A stretch of 64,000 nucleotides of DNA from Endomicrobiales bacterium. Lineage in GTDB: Bacteria; Elusimicrobiota; Endomicrobiia; Endomicrobiales; JAFGIL01. Numbering within the stretch: the first letter of the stretch is position 1; every line of letters starts with the position of its first letter. The DNA is taken from NCBI GenBank assembly GCA_016929635.1, contig JAFGIL010000056.1:31274-95273 (forward strand), in the 5' to 3' direction. Of this stretch, positions 29,736 through 39,635 are shown one piece after another. The notes beneath the pieces were generated by a model. The model was not told the DNA's origin. It searched no databases and was given only the letters and a program-made list of their open reading frames with translations. A program made the translations under genes and the position numbers.

Positions 29736-30938
29736 TTAGTATGTATAGTTAAAATTTATACCTATAAAATGAACATCGAAATTATAGGGAAGATACTTTT
29801 CAAATTTAACATTTGAGGTTTGTGTTTGGTATGAATAGTAAAAAGTTGTCCTGGTTATAGCATTCGGTTTTAATGTTATTCCAGTACTCCAAGTAATAAG
29901 ATGATTATATTGTTTACCTGAAACAAAATTATTAGTATTATCGAGGGGTGGACGTTTTGAATAGTTCCTCCAGTCAAACTCTATATTAAAAAATGACTCC
30001 CATTTATCTGCCAACAGAAATGAGGTTGGCAATGATAATATAGTTTGCCTATAATCTTCATAATCTTTGATAAATGCAACCGGCGGTTCGGTTGGATTAG
30101 TATAATGATGATAGTTTTGATTTGAATTGTTAAACTTAATAGTTAAAGAAGGAAGTATATCAATCATTTGCAAAATCCTTCTCTGATGAGAAACAGCAAA
30201 AGAAAGCATTGTATCCTTCTTTAAATCACTACTATTAAAAGAACCATCTGGTTGGGCAATTTCAACTAGTACCTTTTGTGTTTTATAAGCTATTATATTG
30301 TAATCCAAAGAAGCCTTACTCTTCCCATATTTCACTGATGCTCCTATTTGATAAGCCTTGTTATCTTGTTTACCTATGGAACTTTCCGGGTCTCCTTGAG
30401 TCTTTGCTAATAAATCAGAATAATTGGGATACTTAACATAGTGATAACCAAAAGTGGCATCACAAGATAACTTTGAATTAATTTTTCTGCTTCCTATAAG
30501 TGAAAAACCTGTCCGTTTAAAATCGTAAAGCCCGGTTCCTAAAACTTCATTGGTCCCACTTCTTGTATATTCATTCATATGATCAACTTGCGTTTTTAGA
30601 GTGTAAATGTCATTAAATTTATATTGATGACGGAGAAAAATTATATGATCTATCGATCTATCAGAAAAATCTTCGCCTTCCTGGCGTTTAAGACCTGGGC
30701 CATCATATTTCAATTCATAGAAACCAATGAATTGATGTTTATCATGAGGTTGCACAATCAAACCTAAATCATTCACAATATCCAAAGCAAACATCGAACC
30801 GCCCTTATTGGGAATAATGCCACCTAAAACAACATCAATAGAATAATAGGGCGCGACTTTCAATTTTGCATAAAGGAAGTTTGATGCAAAAAATAAAAAG
30901 CATACTATTGGCAATAAATGTTTAACAAATCTCTTCAT
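29736..30938 (-). CDS. Hypothetical outer-membrane beta-barrel protein
   Basis: Signal peptide; amphipathic strands; terminal FDVHFIGINFNYTY. Confidence 0.65.
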   Translation of the reverse strand: MKRFVKHLLPIVCFLFFASNFLYAKLKVAPYYSIDVVLGGIIPNKGGSMFALDIVNDLGLIVQPHDKHQFIGFYELKYDGPGLKRQEGEDFSDRSIDHIIFLRHQYKFNDIYTLKTQVDHMNEYTRSGTNEVLGTGLYDFKRTGFSLIGSRKINSKLSCDATFGYHYVKYPNYSDLLAKTQGDPESSIGKQDNKAYQIGASVKYGKSKASLDYNIIAYKTQKVLVEIAQPDGSFNSSDLKKDTMLSFAVSHQRRILQMIDILPSLTIKFNNSNQNYHHYTNPTEPPVAFIKDYEDYRQTILSLPTSFLLADKWESFFNIEFDWRNYSKRPPLDNTNNFVSGKQYNHLITWSTGITLKPNAITRTTFYYSYQTQTSNVKFEKYLPYNFDVHFIGINFNYTY

Positions 30939-30941
30939 CTC

Positions 30942-31697
30942 TTAGAAATACCAATGCCAAGCCACAAATGGATGAAATACAAATACTCCTTCAGGGAAAA
31001 TATCCAAACCATATTCAAAATGCTTATAACTTACCAGAAGTCTGGAAGTTATCTTTTTATATTTAAAACCATAACCTACTTGTGCAACAATATATTTATC
31101 CTCTCTAGATTGATGGTTAATTCCTGTAAAAAAGAAAGCATCAGCAACCCTAAAATCCAGAGAATCAAGATGAAACGCACCAAAATCAACAGCGCTGGAA
31201 GAAGATAACTTAACGTTCATATTAACAGTCGAATATTTAAAGCCGCCAAAAATCCTTGTTTTATCATTTGCTGATTTGCTGATAACCGCGCCAATTGAAT
31301 ATCCGTTAAAAGTCGGCTCTACATCGTCCATGCTTGATTTAGCCGCCCTTAAAGCCAATAAATCTCCATACATACCGACAGCGTCAATCTGGGGGATATA
31401 TCCGCGTTCATTTAATATTTTTACTTTTGCGTTAAGATTTGCCCATGTAAACGGAAGAAAAGTGGGTAAGAAATTAAAACGGAGCGCACCGCGTTTTTCT
31501 TTAGGTAAGGGTGAAAAATCTTCATTGTTTATATGAAGGTTTAAAAAAAAGTCTCCTGGATCACTTAAAAATTTCAACCCAATATCAACCAGCTCTTTTC
31601 CTAATGCAGAATCCGCAAAATCATCCGCACTGACAACCGGAGTATAGGTTATAAACGAAAACGCTAAAATAAAAACGAATAACAGTATTTTTTTCAT
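30942..31697 (-). CDS. Hypothetical exported protein
   Basis: Signal peptide; aromatic-rich strand-like segments; 3-nt spacing to the next gene. Confidence 0.55.
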   Translation of the reverse strand: MKKILLFVFILAFSFITYTPVVSADDFADSALGKELVDIGLKFLSDPGDFFLNLHINNEDFSPLPKEKRGALRFNFLPTFLPFTWANLNAKVKILNERGYIPQIDAVGMYGDLLALRAAKSSMDDVEPTFNGYSIGAVISKSANDKTRIFGGFKYSTVNMNVKLSSSSAVDFGAFHLDSLDFRVADAFFFTGINHQSREDKYIVAQVGYGFKYKKITSRLLVSYKHFEYGLDIFPEGVFVFHPFVAWHWYF

Positions 31698-32149
31698 TGT
31701 TTATCGGACAGCAGCCTGTTTACCATGTCAACCAAAGGGATAAACAGCTTGTCGCTGCTTCTTACTGAAATCTTTCTTCTCTCGTGTGCGTCAAAGTGTT
31801 TCCTGAGGATACGCGTAATACGCATTACTGGAAGCACTGTATTATGTAAAACAAGGTACAGGACTATAATGCTTAAGGTTATCATTAGCAGAATGTTCGT
31901 TGTAGCTATTATAATGTAAGTAGAGATGAACTTTGAAACACTCTGCACTGTATTTACCGGGCTCAATCCGTAATTGGAAAAACCTGTTTTCTTTATAAGG
32001 AAGTGAAAACCGAAAAACAGCACTATAGAACTTACGACGATTATGATTATAATCGGGATTATTGCTTTTACAAAGAACGAAATTAAAATTTCTCTTTCTT
32101 CTTTTGATAAGGATATTCTTTTTCTCTTCTCTGTTACAAAGTTATCCAT
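31694..32149 (-). CDS. Two-TM protein with HAMP-like tail, no output domain
   Basis: Two TMs; TVLPVMRITRILRKHFDAHERRKISVRSSDKLFIPLVDMVNRLL. Confidence 0.6.
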   Translation of the reverse strand: MDNFVTEKRKRISLSKEEREILISFFVKAIIPIIIIIVVSSIVLFFGFHFLIKKTGFSNYGLSPVNTVQSVSKFISTYIIIATTNILLMITLSIIVLYLVLHNTVLPVMRITRILRKHFDAHERRKISVRSSDKLFIPLVDMVNRLLSDKQ

Positions 32150-32206
32150 AATGTAAATAATTTCCGTTATTGTAATATATTAAAAAAAGTTTGTCAACTG
32201 CAAATA

Positions 32207-32248
32207 AATAACCAAACTGTTACATTAGATTATAACAATTTGGTTATT
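32207..32248 (-). terminator. Hairpin downstream of the FecR gene
   Basis: AATAACCAAACTGTTA / TAACAATTTGGTTATT, 15 of 16 paired; weak T tract. Confidence 0.55.
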
Positions 32249-32282
32249 GCCTAAATGTTTATTCTGGCCTGAAAATATCAAC

Positions 32283-33884
32283 CTAGTCCTCGGATCCTTC
32301 CGTCAATTTGCCTATCTGCCCGGCTAGTTTTTGCGCTACTGCTATAACTATGTCCGGAGTTGCAACTAAATCCAGGTTGCCCCGGGTAAAGAAATCCTCT
32401 CCCGCATTGGCACCCTGTGTGTAACGGCAAAATACTATTTGTTCTCCTGCAACCTTCTTCATTAATGTAAAAGGGTTCTCATTTGAGTTTGCAAAATCAT
32501 CCAGATTTAAAATATTACCACTATTATTTATCGTATAACCTTCAGTCCACAAGCTTACATATTTCACGTCGCTCGGATTGTCCTCATCATATATTTTAAT
32601 CTGCGGGCTCTTTCCCCATGCCCATAAATCACCGCTGTCGCTTCCGTCAGCATCATCTCCATCCAGCAGAACTCCGGTTAAACCTTCTGCTTCTCTGTCA
32701 GTGGAATCATAGTTTGGATCTACTTTATATCCATTTATATATGAACTGAACACCAGCCCGTCTTCGTCCAATACATCCCCTGTCTCATTCAACTCCCCTT
32801 CCAGTTTCCATACACCCACATTCTTTATCTCATCTTCCTGGTTTGTTATGCGCAGCTCAACAGTAGCAGGATGAAGGTCATCGCCTTTACCTGAAATAAA
32901 GCTGGGCCACTCACTAAGCTGTTCGGGCAATCCCATGTTCATTTCCATTTTGACTTCCATAACATCAATCCTTGAACCGCTGGGTCCGTTATAGCCCCAG
33001 CCCAATCTGTCATTATAATGATAACCTTCGGGGCGTTCCGTTAAATTCAATATTTGGAGCGTTTTATCATCAGTTCTTAAAAGATGCTGTTCTACCCTTA
33101 CCAGATTACCGTGTACATCCCTTAAAGTTCTACCGGCTGACATATCGGACTTTTTAAGTTCATCAGCTTTTTCATGTGCTTGCTGTATATCTTGTTTTAT
33201 CTGGCTGACAATCTGAAGCAGTTCCTGTCTTAAACTTGCAATCTCCTCCTGTGAAAGCCCTTCATCTTCCTTTTTGCCTTCCTCGCCGGACCCTTCTCCT
33301 TCTTCATCATCTTTATCAAAAGTGAACTCAATCCATTCATCTACCAATGCCTCAAGCTCTTCAGGGGTCATCTCCCTTGAAGTCAAAAGACCGCTTTCTT
33401 CAATAAATGCCATCTGGTTCTGTACAACTTCTATAATCTTGTCCATGTCCGCACCGCTGAACTCTACATTTCCTGTTAAAACAGCAAGGACTCCGTCAGA
33501 AGAAAGCACAAAATCAGTTCCTCTTATGGAAGCCACGGAAACCGGCGTTTTTACCCTGAACTTTCTGCCTGCCAGTTTCTTCACTTTAGCACGCATTTTA
33601 CCGAATAATAAACCAAAATAGTTCTCCTGGCCCACCGATGTTATTTCCATCTCGCTGTTTTGTTTAAGCCAGATTCTGCTTTTCCCATCCATTAAAAGAA
33701 CAGCGCGCCCGTCAGTCCCGGTTTTTACTTTATCTTCTTTTTCCAAGACCATGCCGGTTTTGCCTTCCAATTGCTCCTCGCCGCGGATTATATCAACTTT
33801 ACCCGCAGTATAGGAAACCTTTAATTCAGCATAAAGCGGCATTAAAAGCATAAAACACACTGAAATTATTAATATTTTCCTCAT
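32283..33884 (-). CDS. FecR-domain protein
   Basis: Signal peptide; VKTGTDGRAVLLMDGKSRIWLKQNSEMEI...FRVKTPVSVASIRGTDFVLSSDG. Confidence 0.9.
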   Translation of the reverse strand: MRKILIISVCFMLLMPLYAELKVSYTAGKVDIIRGEEQLEGKTGMVLEKEDKVKTGTDGRAVLLMDGKSRIWLKQNSEMEITSVGQENYFGLLFGKMRAKVKKLAGRKFRVKTPVSVASIRGTDFVLSSDGVLAVLTGNVEFSGADMDKIIEVVQNQMAFIEESGLLTSREMTPEELEALVDEWIEFTFDKDDEEGEGSGEEGKKEDEGLSQEEIASLRQELLQIVSQIKQDIQQAHEKADELKKSDMSAGRTLRDVHGNLVRVEQHLLRTDDKTLQILNLTERPEGYHYNDRLGWGYNGPSGSRIDVMEVKMEMNMGLPEQLSEWPSFISGKGDDLHPATVELRITNQEDEIKNVGVWKLEGELNETGDVLDEDGLVFSSYINGYKVDPNYDSTDREAEGLTGVLLDGDDADGSDSGDLWAWGKSPQIKIYDEDNPSDVKYVSLWTEGYTINNSGNILNLDDFANSNENPFTLMKKVAGEQIVFCRYTQGANAGEDFFTRGNLDLVATPDIVIAVAQKLAGQIGKLTEGSED

Positions 33885-33984
33885 ATAGCCCTCCTGTCTG
33901 TTTATACTTCTATTTTTTCTACTACAATTATACTTTTAAAATCCCGAAATGTCAATGAATTAATGATGTGATTTTAGTCACAAA

Positions 33985-34012
33985 AAAAGCAGAAAACTAA
34001 ATTTCTGCTTTT
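33985..34012 (-). terminator. Intrinsic terminator downstream of the ABC ATPase gene
   Basis: AAAAGCAGAAA / TTTCTGCTTTT stem with T tract on the minus strand. Confidence 0.85.
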
Positions 34013-34042
34013 CACTTTTAAATTATTAAATTAATAAAATTA

Positions 34043-35146
34043 CTAAAATATGGCCTTGCCATTCTTTTGCTCAAAAAGATGAATCTTTTTCAAATTAATA
34101 ACTAATTCAATCACCTGGTTCGGCTTTGCCTGGTTATGCGAATCGACTTTGGCTATGAAAATGTTTTTCCCGGTATTTAAATGTAAGTATATCTCACTTC
34201 CCAGGGGCTCTACAACCTCAACGGTTGCGCCGAAAGTGTTGCCGTCTTTGGGGCCTATTGTATAGAAAAGCTTATCATACATATCTTCGGGCCTTATGCC
34301 TAGAATCATCTTCTGTCCTATATATTTAGTAATCTCTTTTTTATAGTTATCGGGCAGCTTTAACTCAAACATGCCCTCGTTTAAGAAAATAGAATCTTCT
34401 CTTTCGATTACTTCCACTTCCATAAAATTCATCGGAGGGCTTCCGATAAAACCTGCCACAAACCTGTTATTCGGGTTGTCATATAGACTAATCGGGCCGT
34501 CAACCTGCTGTATTAATCCGTCTTTCATGACGCAGATCTTATCTCCCATTGTCATTGCTTCAGTCTGGTCGTGGGTTACATAAATCATCGTGCTTTGCAG
34601 CCGTTCATGCAGCTTTTTCAACTCCGTTCTCATCTGGACCCTGAGTTTTGCATCCAGGTTTGACAACGGCTCATCAAAAAGAAAAACCTTTGGTTTTCTT
34701 ACAATAGCCCTGCCCACTGCAACACGCTGGCGCTGTCCTCCGCTTAACTGCTTGGGTTTCCTGTCCAATAAGTGCTTTATATCAAGGATATCCGCAGCTT
34801 CACGCACGCGGATGTCTATCTCCTTTTTGCTGTAACCCCGGAGTTTCAACCCGAAAGCCATATTATCATATACATTCATATGGGGATACAATGCATAATT
34901 TTGAAAAACCATTGCTATATCACGGTCTTTAGGGGGCAAATCATTAACTAAATGGTCACCTATAGATACTTCGCCCGATGTAATCTCTTCCAATCCTGCT
35001 ATCATTCTTAGAGTTGTGGTCTTTCCGCAACCACTGGGGCCTACAAGGATACAGAACTCTCTATCCTGAATTTCCAGGTTAAAATCTTTTACTGCTTCAA
35101 CATCTCCGAAACTCTTTGTTACTTTTTTTAATAAAACACGTGCCAT
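34043..35146 (-). CDS. ABC transporter ATP-binding protein, MalK/UgpC type
   Basis: GPSGCGKTTTLRMIAGLEEITSGEV; LSGGQRQRVAVGRAIVRKPKVFLFDEPLSNLDAKLR; C-terminal TOBE-like GIRPEDM. Confidence 0.95.
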   Translation of the reverse strand: MARVLLKKVTKSFGDVEAVKDFNLEIQDREFCILVGPSGCGKTTTLRMIAGLEEITSGEVSIGDHLVNDLPPKDRDIAMVFQNYALYPHMNVYDNMAFGLKLRGYSKKEIDIRVREAADILDIKHLLDRKPKQLSGGQRQRVAVGRAIVRKPKVFLFDEPLSNLDAKLRVQMRTELKKLHERLQSTMIYVTHDQTEAMTMGDKICVMKDGLIQQVDGPISLYDNPNNRFVAGFIGSPPMNFMEVEVIEREDSIFLNEGMFELKLPDNYKKEITKYIGQKMILGIRPEDMYDKLFYTIGPKDGNTFGATVEVVEPLGSEIYLHLNTGKNIFIAKVDSHNQAKPNQVIELVINLKKIHLFEQKNGKAIF

Positions 35147-35256
35147 TAAAAACTCCAAGTTTAAAAATTCATACTAAATAAGAGTTAAATTATAGTTTAT
35201 TAGAAATATTAAGTCAAGCCGAAAATACAAGAAAATGAAAGCTAAACAGTTAAATG

Positions 35257-36624
35257 CTATATTTTCCTGAACTCTTTCACGCTGTTTCTCCCGTGGGTTT
35301 TAACCCAGTAGAGCGCCTGGTCAGAGGCAAAAAGCAGCTCTTTTACCGTGACTCCGTCCTGCGGGTAGTGGCTTATGCCCAAGCTTATACTTATCTTAAT
35401 AGAGATATTGTTAACTATAAAATCATGGTCTGCAACTATAGAATTTAAGTTCTTTGCTATCTTTAAAGCCTCCCCCGGAGAAGATAAAGGCAAAAGCATT
35501 ATGAACTCCTCGCCGCCGTAACGGCCGATTAATGCGCTTGGAGGTATGCATTTAACGATTATTTTAGACAGGATACGCAGGACCTCATCGCCTACCAGAT
35601 GCCCGTAAGTATCATTAACCTTTTTAAAAAAATCTATGTCCACCATTAAAACAGAGAAAACGGATGAGTATCTTTTGGCACGCTGAATTTCAACCTGAAA
35701 CAACTCAAGAAAATACCTGCGAAGGTACAATCCTGTAAGCCCGTCAATTCTGGAGCGCTCCTGAACCTCTGCAAACAAGCTTGTACGCCTGAGCCCCAAC
35801 GCTATAAGAGGGATGAAAATTTCGCCTTCTTCCAAATAACTGGACGCCAAGTCTTTTTCAGTTGTCAAAATAATACCTGCCAACAGCTCCTTTTCAAGCT
35901 GTACGGGCCAGAATACCGCAGACTCATCTGCAATCCAGGGAGGGTCAGGCAACAGGCTGAACCGTTTTCCCATAAAAATCGACTTGTTACTTCTAATATA
36001 GCTGAGCCATTTGTCTTTATGCTGAATCCGGGAAAAGTAAAGCGGCTCCCAATCGCTTTCCTTCCATTGAAAGATTGATACTGATTTTACTCCGGGCCGG
36101 TTCAGCAGTACACGCTGCAAATTATCAATAACCTCGCTTATGTTCATATGTTCCACCAGCTCCCTGCCTAGAACATAAAGCCTGTTTATTTTGCCTATTT
36201 CCTTCTCCAGTTCCTGGCGTCTTTCCTCAATTTTATTCAGGTTTTTCTGTAACGCATCTATTTTTTTCATCTTGGGCACACGCAGCTTCCTGAAATTTCC
36301 CAGTTCCCATTTTTTAAACCATGCAAAATAGAAAGGTATAATAACGGTAACTATCAGGATAATAATCAACCCCAGAATAATTCCCAGATGCTCAAAGGAA
36401 TGGGTTTTAAACAATAAAATCAATCCGATACTGTTGATAAATATTGCTGCCTCGGGAAGTGCAAAAGCAAAATAGATGTTTATTAATACGAGGATATAAA
36501 TGGAAAGCCGTCTTATTTCTTGTTCGGGAATTGAAAAATATAAAGCAAAAAACAGAGACAAAAAAAACGCCACCTTAACATAGCTAAGTATCTTCTGTTT
36601 TATCGGTCTGAAAGTATTAACCAT
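35257..36624 (-). CDS. Membrane-associated GGDEF protein
   Basis: N-terminal TMs; RIDGLTGLYLRRYF; RYGGEEFIMLLP. Confidence 0.94.
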   Translation of the reverse strand: MVNTFRPIKQKILSYVKVAFFLSLFFALYFSIPEQEIRRLSIYILVLINIYFAFALPEAAIFINSIGLILLFKTHSFEHLGIILGLIIILIVTVIIPFYFAWFKKWELGNFRKLRVPKMKKIDALQKNLNKIEERRQELEKEIGKINRLYVLGRELVEHMNISEVIDNLQRVLLNRPGVKSVSIFQWKESDWEPLYFSRIQHKDKWLSYIRSNKSIFMGKRFSLLPDPPWIADESAVFWPVQLEKELLAGIILTTEKDLASSYLEEGEIFIPLIALGLRRTSLFAEVQERSRIDGLTGLYLRRYFLELFQVEIQRAKRYSSVFSVLMVDIDFFKKVNDTYGHLVGDEVLRILSKIIVKCIPPSALIGRYGGEEFIMLLPLSSPGEALKIAKNLNSIVADHDFIVNNISIKISISLGISHYPQDGVTVKELLFASDQALYWVKTHGRNSVKEFRKI

Positions 36625-36636
36625 TAAAAAACCTTA

Positions 36637-38043
36637 TCAATCAACTTCGACTCTGTTGCGCCCTTTATTTTTTGCCTTATATAAAGCTTTATCTGCAAGC
36701 TCAAGCAAATTATCTATATTTTCGATTTTATCATTAAGCCCGGAAACCCCTATGCTGATGGTAACCCTGACCTGAATAGGCTGAAAACTCTCTACAGGAA
36801 GATAAAATTTCTCTTTTTCAATATTCCGCCTAATAACATCAGCTATCTTTTTAGCTTCATTAACCCTTGTTTGAAGCATAATTACGGCAAATTCTTCCCC
36901 TCCGTAACGGCTGATCAAGTCGGTTTCTCTCAGGGAATTACGCAGAATATTCGCTATCTGCCTTAAAACAGAATCACCCGCAACATGCCCGTATGTGTCG
37001 TTAAACTTTTTAAAATGGTCCACATCAAGTATGAGTACGCTTAAATCAAGGTTATGGTTCCTTGACCTTAAGATTTCGCTGACCATCCTTTCCTTGAAAT
37101 AGCTGTGTACATATAAGCCCGTTAATCCGTCCGTAATGGCTAATTCCTGTGTTCTGTCATAAAGCTTTGCATTGTTCAGGGCCAATGAAGTGATGCCGCC
37201 TAAAATAGACAAAATCCTTAAATCGCTTTCGTTAAAAACAGAAGACTCGGCTGCAACTCCTCTTAAAATACCCCAAAACCCGCCATCTACCTCCAGGGGT
37301 ATTGCAATCAAAGAATTAAACCTGGGGTTTTGGATATAAATCCTTTCATCTGAATTCATATCATTTACCAGTAAAGGAAGATTATTATCTTTTATAAACT
37401 TGACAATAGCATCGTTTTGAGTGGCTCTTCTTACACTCCATGCACCCTTGCCTATTATCTTTTTTGCCAAATCGCTGACCAGGGGAATTATTTTATCTTC
37501 GTGCAGGGTTGATCCTACAATCTGGACCATGCCGCCCAGCAGCTGATAATTTGAAATCTGCTGTTTCAGGTTGTCGCATATGCGCTGGTCTTCCTCAATC
37601 TTACTGTCCATCATGGACATTTTTGTGTCCATAATGTCGCCTTCCTCCCTTATGCGGTTTTGCTCGTTATTGTAGTCTCTCCTGTAACGTTCCAGTAAAA
37701 AGAAAAAAACCCATAACCATAATATCTCAAGAAAAAAGATCAAACGGTGCAAATCGGAAGGATTTAAAACAATGTTTAAAAAACCAATCAGGGTTAAGAT
37801 CCCCAGGAGTATTCCGCTGTAAAACAACTCCGAGAAAAAATAAAGCACCAAAAGAATAAGACTGCTGAGAGGAAAGACCAGAATTTTGTCCGTTCCCGCA
37901 TTTACAAGCCTGTAAATCCATATCATCAGCAGTATTCCGGAAATAATGGGCACTACAACCGTCTGCAGGATTTCTTTTGTAACCCTTTTTTTCAGTTCAA
38001 CGGTTTCTTCGATTTTTAGTTTGTCTTGTTTAGTCCTTGCCAT
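36637..38043 (-). CDS. Membrane-associated GAF-GGDEF protein
   Basis: TMs, GAF-like region, ITDGLTGLYVHSYF, SRYGGEEFAVIM. Confidence 0.94.
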   Translation of the reverse strand: MARTKQDKLKIEETVELKKRVTKEILQTVVVPIISGILLMIWIYRLVNAGTDKILVFPLSSLILLVLYFFSELFYSGILLGILTLIGFLNIVLNPSDLHRLIFFLEILWLWVFFFLLERYRRDYNNEQNRIREEGDIMDTKMSMMDSKIEEDQRICDNLKQQISNYQLLGGMVQIVGSTLHEDKIIPLVSDLAKKIIGKGAWSVRRATQNDAIVKFIKDNNLPLLVNDMNSDERIYIQNPRFNSLIAIPLEVDGGFWGILRGVAAESSVFNESDLRILSILGGITSLALNNAKLYDRTQELAITDGLTGLYVHSYFKERMVSEILRSRNHNLDLSVLILDVDHFKKFNDTYGHVAGDSVLRQIANILRNSLRETDLISRYGGEEFAVIMLQTRVNEAKKIADVIRRNIEKEKFYLPVESFQPIQVRVTISIGVSGLNDKIENIDNLLELADKALYKAKNKGRNRVEVD

Positions 38044-38103
38044 AAAACTACAACTCCACCAAACATTTCAAATAAAGTTAGGTTATAATAAAATTAGCAA
38101 GCA

Positions 38104-38895
38104 TTATAACTGGACTTTTCTACTAACAGGTAAGTACAAAGAAATTGCTTCAAAAATACCGGCCCCCATTGCTCCAAGATAATACATCCACCACTGATTG
38201 GGTATATTCCCGAATAGATAAAGAAAACCCGCCAAAAGCATGGAAAGGGAATAGGAAAGACATCCAATACCTGTGAGCAAGTATTTAATAGGCATGTTAT
38301 TATAAAATCCCTTTTTATCTTCAGGATATGTTTTGGCTGCCCAAAAAAGTATAACTGCTGCTATAGCCAGTATAATTACCGGGTCCAGCAACCTGATGGC
38401 AAAAAGTATATTCATCAATGCCCTTGAATTCGAATCCGGGTTCTTAAACCATAAACCATCATAAACCGCATAACTGCCGATACGGAATATCTCTTCACTC
38501 CCCCCTATGGCAATTGTATTTGTATACATGAAAACAATTGACAGCGTCAACCCAACGATAAAGCAAAAAGCAGTAAATTTTTTGCCTATTTTCTCCATTC
38601 CAAAAACCCAGTTCATCATTGCTACAAATACAGCCGGGGCAAAAATGCCTATCATAAAAAACTCTCTTATGTTATTTACTATAAGAGGCATCGGATGCGG
38701 GCCTAACAATATCTGAACCGGCCGGGTTGTCAAGTAGAGCCCGAAACAGAAAAAACCTAAAGCAGCATTTTTGTAGGTCCTGGCGCCTGTAACCAGAGTA
38801 CGCAAAGGTATAAGATAGATTGCATACCTGGCCAAGCCAATAAAAATTATGCCAGAGAGTATAGGAACTATGATATTTGCGAATATGTTCAGCAT
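38104..38895 (-). CDS. Hypothetical polytopic membrane protein (about 7 TM)
   Basis: Multiple hydrophobic segments; tight spacing with flanking signalling genes. Confidence 0.6.
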   Translation of the reverse strand: MLNIFANIIVPILSGIIFIGLARYAIYLIPLRTLVTGARTYKNAALGFFCFGLYLTTRPVQILLGPHPMPLIVNNIREFFMIGIFAPAVFVAMMNWVFGMEKIGKKFTAFCFIVGLTLSIVFMYTNTIAIGGSEEIFRIGSYAVYDGLWFKNPDSNSRALMNILFAIRLLDPVIILAIAAVILFWAAKTYPEDKKGFYNNMPIKYLLTGIGCLSYSLSMLLAGFLYLFGNIPNQWWMYYLGAMGAGIFEAISLYLPVSRKVQL

Positions 38896-38924
38896 AGATT
38901 TAACCCCAATTTATTCCTTGAATT

Positions 38925-39605
38925 TTAGTTAGATTTCTTGCCTGAAGTATTGCTATATTCTTTATATCTTTCAAGCAACTCTTTTTCAACGGAATCTTTT
39001 AATTTTTTGTCCAAAAATAAAACCCTATCAGCCCATTTATCACCCTTTTCCGATTTCTCTGAAGGCCATGCCACCCAAAGCCCAAACCTGCCGTCCAGAA
39101 TCCTGCTTTCAATTTCTATTGAATCATTAAAAGATACTTTAGCAAAAGCTTTCAAATTACTCGCCGCTTTTTTGCCGTCCGATGAAAAATCAGAGTAGAG
39201 TTTAATTCCCGTAATCTTATATTCCAACTCTCCGGCTTCACCCGGGGCGGAAGGGCTCTGTCCTCTAATGGCTTCTTTTACCAATTCATTAGACTCTTTA
39301 GTAAGCAAAATAACCTGAGGGTAAACGTTTCCGCTTTTGGAGACATATTCTGGCAGCTTCAGGAAAAATCTGCCGCCTACTTCATAAGCTTGAATCTTCT
39401 TTATCTTGATAGCATTATTAAAAGTAATATCGGCAACAGCTGTCAAATACGGCTCGTTTTTCTGATTATGTCTTATTTTAACTTCCGTGACTGCAATTCT
39501 GTTATTTTTAGAACCAACAGCAAAAGAAACAGATAAATATAAAATAAGAGCAAAAAGAACCGGTGCTTTATAGAATATTTTAATTGATTTGATATTCAAT
39601 TTCAA
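38925..39605 (-). CDS. Putatively exported protein with two SpoVG-like domains
   Basis: Signal-like N-terminus APVLFALILYLSVSFAVG; second unit YKITGIKLYS...NLKAFAKVSFNDSIEIESRILDGRFGLWVAWPSEKSEKGDKWADRVLFLDKKLKDSVEKELLERYKE resembles SpoVG; first unit is a more divergent copy. Confidence 0.75.
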   Translation of the reverse strand: MKLNIKSIKIFYKAPVLFALILYLSVSFAVGSKNNRIAVTEVKIRHNQKNEPYLTAVADITFNNAIKIKKIQAYEVGGRFFLKLPEYVSKSGNVYPQVILLTKESNELVKEAIRGQSPSAPGEAGELEYKITGIKLYSDFSSDGKKAASNLKAFAKVSFNDSIEIESRILDGRFGLWVAWPSEKSEKGDKWADRVLFLDKKLKDSVEKELLERYKEYSNTSGKKSN

Positions 39606-39635
39606 GTTATTTCGGTAAACTAAACCTGCAAAGAT

